Shown piece by piece: positions 58,904-64,000 of a DNA stretch of 64,000 nt. This DNA comes from Aspidiotus rigidus. Taxonomy: Eukaryota; Arthropoda; Insecta; Hemiptera; Diaspididae. Under the pieces are notes generated by a model, which ran no database searches, was not told where the DNA came from, and was given only the letters and a program-made list of their open reading frames with translations. The DNA lies in contig JAVHKY010000082.1 in the NCBI GenBank assembly GCA_035079385.1, forward strand, positions 868,001 to 932,000, given 5' to 3'. The stretch's first letter is position 1. Each line of letters begins with the position of its first letter. Both the position numbers and the translations under genes were made by a program.

Positions 58904-59078
58904 TGTCAACGGTGGTACTACCGTCCCCACCTTACTAGCATCGACCACTCGTCCCAAAACCCGTGCTTACCCTACAACTCGGTATAACCGCTACCTCCAT
59001 GAGTGCAAACGACGACGATCTTGTTATTATCTATGTGAGCATGCTTTGGTATACGGTTATAAAGCGGAATAGCGGACA
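58904..59078 (+). repeat. Copia-2 3' LTR (175 bp)
   Basis: One substitution relative to the 5' LTR; ends GCGGACA before the duplicated AAAAT. Confidence 0.96.
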
Positions 59079-59124
59079 AAAATTCAGTTTTCACAGAGGG
59101 CAATAATATTGAATTCTAGAAATT

Positions 59125-60771
59125 GTGATCATTTATCAAGTTTTTCAACTGAACCGATATGAAATTCGTAATCTGCGTTACTTTTCGGTTAGGGTAGGTC
59201 TATTGGCTTCCATTTTTAGCTGGCAGAGATTTTTTCCTGATGTTGAGAATTCAGTTTACATAGAGGGCAACAACTTCGAATTCTGGATTTCGTGTTCGGA
59301 GTTCGAGTTTTTCAACTGAACCGATATGAAATTTGTAATCGGCGTTAAATTTCGATTAGGATAGACCTATCGGAAATCATTTTTAGTCGCAAGAGATTTT
59401 CTCAGTTGAAAATTCAGTTTTAATAGATGCAGTAACTTCGATTTGCGGATTTTTTGATCGGAGGTCAGTTTGTTTAACTGAACCGATATAAAATTTGTAA
59501 TCGGCGTTACATTTCGATTGGGATAGACCTATTGGGTTTCATTTTTAGTCGCCAGAGAAGTTTTTCAGTTCAATGGATATGAAATTTGTAATCTGCGTTA
59601 AATTTCGGTTAGCGTAGGTCTATTGGCCTCCATTTTTAGCCGCCAGAGAATTTTTGTTGTTGAATATTCAGTTTTCACAGAGGGCAATGATTATGAATTA
59701 TTCGAATTGTGATCGCTGTCGAGTTTTTAGGCTGAACCGATATGAAATTTGTAATCTGCGTTAAATTCGGTTAGGATAGGCCTAATGGGTACCATTTTGT
59801 GTCGCGAGAGATTAATTTCTCTTTAATATTCATTTGTCACAGAGGGCAATAATTTCGAATTTCATTCAGCCTGAAACGATCAACAGGGTAAGAGCTTTGT
59901 TATATGTGTATAAAGATACCTATCTCCAATTTCTGTCGATGTCACCATCTGTTTAAATTCAATTGAAATTCAGTATGAAACGATCAGCAGAATTGAAGCA
60001 ATGTTATATGTGTAGAAAGATACCATTCTGCAATTTCGGTTGATATCATCATCCATTCAAATTTAATTGAAATTCAGTATGAAACGATCAGCAGAATGGG
60101 AGCTTTGTTATTTGTGTAGAAAGATACCATTCTCCAATTTCTGTCCATATCACACTCTATTCAAATTCATTTGAAATCTGAGTTAAAACGATCAGCAGAA
60201 TGAGAGCGTTGTTATATGTATAGGGAGATACCATTCTCCGATTTCAGTTAATATCATCATCTATTCTAATACAATTGAATTTTCGTTTGAAACGATCAGC
60301 AGAATGGGAGTTTTGTTATATGTGTAGGGAGATACCGTTCTCTAATTTCTGTTCATATTATCATCTATTTGAATTCAATTTGAAATTAGTATGAAACGAT
60401 CAGCAGAATGGGTCTCTTGTTATATGTAAAGGAAGATATCATTCTCCAGATTCTGTCCATATCACCATCCATTTAACTTTAATTAAAATATCCTTTAAAT
60501 TTCGGTTAAAATAGGCCTATTGGGTACCATTTTAAGTTATCAGTGATTATCTTCTGTTAAATATTCAGTTTTCACAGAGGGCAAATATTTGGAACTTTGG
60601 TATTTGTGATCGGAGGTCAGGTTTATTCAGGTGAACCGATATGAAATTTGTAATCGGTGTTAATTTTTCGATTAGGATAGACCTATTGGGTATCATTTTT
60701 AGTCGCCAGAGAATTTTTTTTGTTGAAAATTCAGTTTTCACAGAGGGCAATAATATTGAATTCTAGAAATT
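59125..60771 (+). repeat. HOR unit U11 (1647 bp, six B monomers)
   Basis: It has the same B-monomer loss and the same CAAATTTAATTGAAATTCAG join as U9, so both descend from one deleted unit. Confidence 0.9.
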
Positions 60772-62105
60772 GTGATCATTTATCAAGTTTTTCAACTGAA
60801 CCGATATGAAATTCGTAATCTGCGTTACTTTTCGGTTAGGGTAGGTCTATTGGCTTCCATTTTTAGCTGGCAGAGATTTTTTCCTGATGTTGAGAATTCA
60901 GTTTACATAGAGGTCAACAACTTCGAATTCTGGATTTCGTGTTCGGAGTTCGAGTTTTTCAACTGAACCGATATGAAATTTGTAATCTGCGTTAAATTCG
61001 GTTAGGATAGGCCTAATGGGTACCATTTTGTGTCGCGAGAGATTAATTTCTCTTTAATATTCATTTGTCACAGAGGGCAATAATTTCGAATTTCATTCAG
61101 CCTGAAACGATCAGCAGGGTAAGAGCTTTGTTATATGTGTATAAAGATACCTATCTCCAATTTCTGTCGATGTCACCATCTGTTTAAATTCAATTGAAAT
61201 TCAGTATGAAACGATCAGCAGAATTGAAGCAATGTTATATGTGTAGAAAGATACCATTCTGCAATTTCGGTTGATATCATCATCCATTCAAATTCAATTG
61301 AAATTCAGTATGAAACGATCAGCAGAATGAGAGCTTTGTTGTTTGTGTAGAAAGATACCATTCTCCAATGTCTGTCGATGTCACCATCTGTTTAAATTCA
61401 ATTGAAATTCAGTATGAAACGATCAGCAGAATGGGAGCTTTGTTATTTGTGTAGAAAGATACCATTCTCCAATTTCTGTCCATATCACACTCTATTCAAA
61501 TTCATTTGAAATCTGGGTTAAAACGATCAGCAGAATGAGAGCGTTGTTATATGTATAGGGAGATACCATTCTCCGATTTCAGTTAATATCATCATCTATT
61601 CTAATACAATTGAATTTTCGTTTGAAACAATCAGCAGAATGGGAGTTTTGTTATATGTGTAGGGAGATACCATTCTCTAATTTCTGTTCATATTATCATC
61701 TATTTGAATTCAATTTGAAATTAGTATGAAACGATCAGCAGAATGGGTCTCTTGTTATATATAAAGGAAGATATCATTCTCCAGATTCTGTCCATATCAC
61801 CATCCATTCAACTTTAATTAAAATATCCTTTAAATTTCGGTTAAAATAGGCCTATTGGGTACCATTTTAAGTTATCAGTGATTATCTTCTGTTAAATATT
61901 CAGTTTCACAGAGGGCAAATATTTGGAACTTTGGTATTTGTGATCGGAGGTCAGGTTTTTTCAGGTGAACCGATATGAAATTTGTAATCGGTGTTAATTT
62001 TTCGATTAGGATAGACCTATTGGGTATCATTTTTAGTCGCCAGAGAATTTTTTTTGTTGAAAATTCAGTTTTCACAGAGGGCAATAATATTGAATTCTAG
62101 AAATT
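60772..62105 (+). repeat. HOR unit U12 (1334 bp, 417-bp deletion)
   Basis: It jumps from the first A subunit to the one before the B block: at about 60966-60990 GATATGAAATTTGTAATC joins directly to TGCGTTAAATTCGGTTAGG. All seven B monomers remain. Confidence 0.92.
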
Positions 62106-63856
62106 GTGATCATTTATCAAGTTTTTCAACTGAACCGATATGAAATTCGTAATCTGCGTTACTTTTCGGTTAGGGTAGGTCTATTGGCTTCCATTTTTAG
62201 CTGGCAGAGATTTTTTCCTGATGTTGAGAATTCAGTTTACATAGAGGTCAACAACTTCGAATTCTGGATTTCGTGTTCGGAGTTCGAGTTTTTCAACTGA
62301 ACCGATATGAAATTTGTAATCGGCGTTAAATTTCGATTAGGATAGACCTATCGGAAATCATTTTTAGTCGCAAGAGATTTTCTCAGTTGAAAATTCAGTT
62401 TTAATAGATGCAGTAACTTCGATTTGCGGATTTTTTGATCGGAGGTCAGTTTGTTTAACTGAACCGATATAAAATTTGTAATCGGCGTTACATTTCGATT
62501 GGGATAGACCTATTGGGTTTCATTTTTAGTCGCCAGAGAAGTTTTTCAGTTCAATGGATATGAAATTTGTAATCTGCGTTAAATTTCGGTTAGCGTAGGT
62601 CTATTGGCCTCCATTTTTAGCCGCCAGAGAATTTTTGTTGTTGAATATTCAGTTTTCACAGAGGGCAATGATTATGAATTATTCGAATTGTGATCGCTGT
62701 CGAGTTTTTAGGCTGAACCGATATGAAATTTGTAATCTGCGTTAAATTCGGTTAGGATAGGCCTAATGGGTACCATTTTGTGTCGCGAGAGATTAATTTC
62801 TCTTTAATATTCATTTGTCACAGAGGGCAATAATTTCGAATTTCATTCAGCCTGAAAAGATCAGCAGGGTAAGAGCTTTGTTATATGTGTATAAAGATAC
62901 CTATCTCCAATTTCTGTCGATGTCACCATCTGTTTAAATTCAATTGAAATTCGGTATGAAACGATCAGCAGAATTGAAGCAATGTTATATGTGTAGAAAG
63001 ATACCATTCTGCAATTTCGGTTGATATCATCATCCATTCAAATTCAATTGAAATTCAGTATGAAACGATCAGCAGAATGAGAGCTTTGTTGTTTGTGTAG
63101 AAAGATACCATTCTCCAATGTCTGTCGATGTCACCATCTGTTTAAATTAAATTGAAATTCAGTATGAAACGATCAGCAGAATGGGAGCTTTGTTATTTGT
63201 GTAGAAAGATACCATTCTCCAATTTCTGTCCATATCACACTCTATTCAAATTCATTTGAAATCTGGGTTAAAACGATCAGCAGAATGAGAGCGTTGTTAT
63301 ATGTATAGGGAGATACCATTCTCCGATTTCAGTTAATATCATCATCTATTCTAATACAATTGAATTTTCGTTTGAAACGATCAGCAGAATGGGAGTTTTG
63401 TTATATGTGTAGGGAGATACCATTCTCTAATTTCTGTTCATATTATCATCTATTTGAATTCAATTTGAAATTAGTATGAAACGATCAGCAGAATGGGTCA
63501 CTTGTTATATATAAAGGAAGATATCATTCTCCAGATTCTGTCCATATCACCATCCATTTAACTTTAATTAAAATATCCTTTAAATTTCGGTTAAAATAGG
63601 CCTATTGGGTACCATTTTAAGTTATCAGTGATTATCTTCTGTTAAATATTCAGTTTTCACAGAGGGCAAATATTTGGAACTTTGGTATTTGTGATCGGAG
63701 GTCAGGTTTTTTCAGGTGAACCGATATGAAATTTGTAATCGGTGTTAATTTTTCGATTAGGATAGACCTATTGGGTATCATTTTTAGTCGCCAGAGAATT
63801 TTTTTTGTTGAAAATTCAGTTTTCACAGAGGGCAATAATATTGAATTCTAGAAATT
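62106..63856 (+). repeat. HOR unit U13 (1751 bp)
   Basis: Full layout with seven B monomers; carries the GAGAATTTTTGTTGTTG variant also seen in U9 and U11. Confidence 0.9.
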
Positions 63857-64000
63857 GTGATCATTTATCAAGTTTTTCAACTGAACCGATATGAAATTCG
63901 TAATCTGCGTTACTTTTCGGTTAGGGTAGGTCTATTGGCTTCCATTTTTAGCTGGCAGAGATTTTTTCCTGATGTTGAGAATTCAGTTTACATAGAGGTC
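63857..64000 (+). repeat. HOR unit U14, cut by window end
   Basis: The first 144 bp of another unit, so the array continues beyond the window. Confidence 0.95.

Larger units (their letters stand above)
53585..59078 (+). mobile_element. Copia-2: nearly intact Copia-class LTR retrotransposon
   Basis: 5494 bp bounded by 175-bp LTRs that start TGTCAACGG and end GCGGACA and differ at a single base. The target duplication AAAAT lies at 53580-53584 and 59079-59083. One gag-pol frame (53845-58539, 1565 codons including the stop) has the Copia order: gag, two zinc knuckles, protease, integrase, RT, RNase H. Only two in-frame stops break it, both between capsid and knuckles. It is inserted in the last A subunit of unit U10, in the same orientation as the satellite. 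Its sequence differs throughout from Copia-1, so it belongs to a different family. Confidence 0.97.
51891..59124 (+). repeat. HOR unit U10 (1735 bp subtype) split by Copia-2
   Basis: 51891-53584 plus 59084-59124 make 1735 bp once the element and one AAAAT target copy are removed, exactly the U7/U8 length. Confidence 0.92.
36019..64000 (+). repeat. Higher-order satellite array (~1.75-kb units), interrupted by Copia-2, open at window end
   Basis: Units are anchored on GTGATCATTTATCAAG. A full unit has about seven A-type subunits (some truncated) and a block of seven B monomers at exact 104-bp steps (for example 40517, 40621, 40725, 40829, 40933, 41037, 41141). Subunits at the same position in different units are almost identical, while neighbouring subunits within a unit differ. 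That is the definition of a higher-order repeat. Neighbouring units U7 and U8 differ at only a few bases over 1735 bp. Small open frames repeat in every unit but start at GTG and follow the repeat, so I do not call genes. Such arrays are common in centromeric or other heterochromatin. Confidence 0.97.

Noticed and set aside
27270..63800. GGTTAGGATAGG words in monomer A resembling the insect telomere repeat TTAGG
   Set aside because: The word occurs once per monomer, not in tandem, and varies (GGTTAAAATAGG, GATTAGGATAG). No run of TTAGG is present.
36205..63835. 64-codon plus-strand and 61-codon minus-strand open frames conserved in nearly every satellite unit
   Set aside because: They start at GTG or span subunit borders, have no domain, and their conservation follows directly from homogenisation of the repeat. 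The 1334-bp unit extends one of them arbitrarily.

Overview
This window looks like eukaryotic, AT-rich, repeat-dominated DNA. It is most likely from an insect, and a hemipteran is my guess. The evidence is the mix of insect-type transposable elements (DIRS-like, FLYWCH/MULE, Copia LTR elements, many short inverted-repeat elements) and the absence of any bacterial gene organisation. I see no intact host protein-coding gene.

Left part (1-27.2 kb): a mosaic of decayed elements in unassigned AT-rich sequence. It opens with a frameshifted DIRS-like retrotransposon relic (RNase H then tyrosine recombinase, 1-1990). Then come an inverted pair of short elements (2.3-2.6 kb), a 45-bp minisatellite between 18-bp inverted repeats (4.7-5.2 kb), two copies of a dispersed repeat starting ACTAGCGGTTGG (5.9 and 11.1 kb), and a tRNA-like sequence in two head-to-head arms (8.7-8.9 kb). 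An LTR-like block lies at 9.6-10.0 kb. A 3.3-kb element with perfect 27-bp terminal inverted repeats (13,636-16,946) has smaller fold-back elements nested in it. A FLYWCH/MULE transposase relic with an adjoining 33-bp minisatellite follows at 19.1-19.9 kb, and a 0.34-0.38 kb direct duplication at 25.5/26.2 kb.

Right part (27.2-64 kb): a satellite array. Two unrelated monomers, A (about 165 bp) and B (104 bp), first occur as separate blocks (about 12 A, then 7 B, then A). They then form a higher-order repeat of about 1.75 kb (seven A-type subunits, some truncated, plus seven B) that runs in at least 13 near-identical head-to-tail units to the window end. Unit length variants of 1806, 1735, 1647-1651 and 1334 bp record deletions and duplications of whole subunits.

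Two young Copia-class LTR retrotransposons sit inside A-type subunits of this array, in opposite orientation. Copia-1 (minus strand, 30,318-36,018) has identical 146-bp LTRs and a GTAAC target duplication, but gag and pol carry stops and frameshifts and no protease motif is recognisable. Copia-2 (plus strand, 53,585-59,078) has 175-bp LTRs differing at one base and an AAAAT target duplication. Its gag-pol is one reading frame broken only by a TGA and a TAG in the linker before the zinc knuckles; the remaining 1176 codons keep protease, integrase, RT and RNase H motifs. The uninterrupted target sites are visible in neighbouring satellite units, so both insertions came after those units were amplified.
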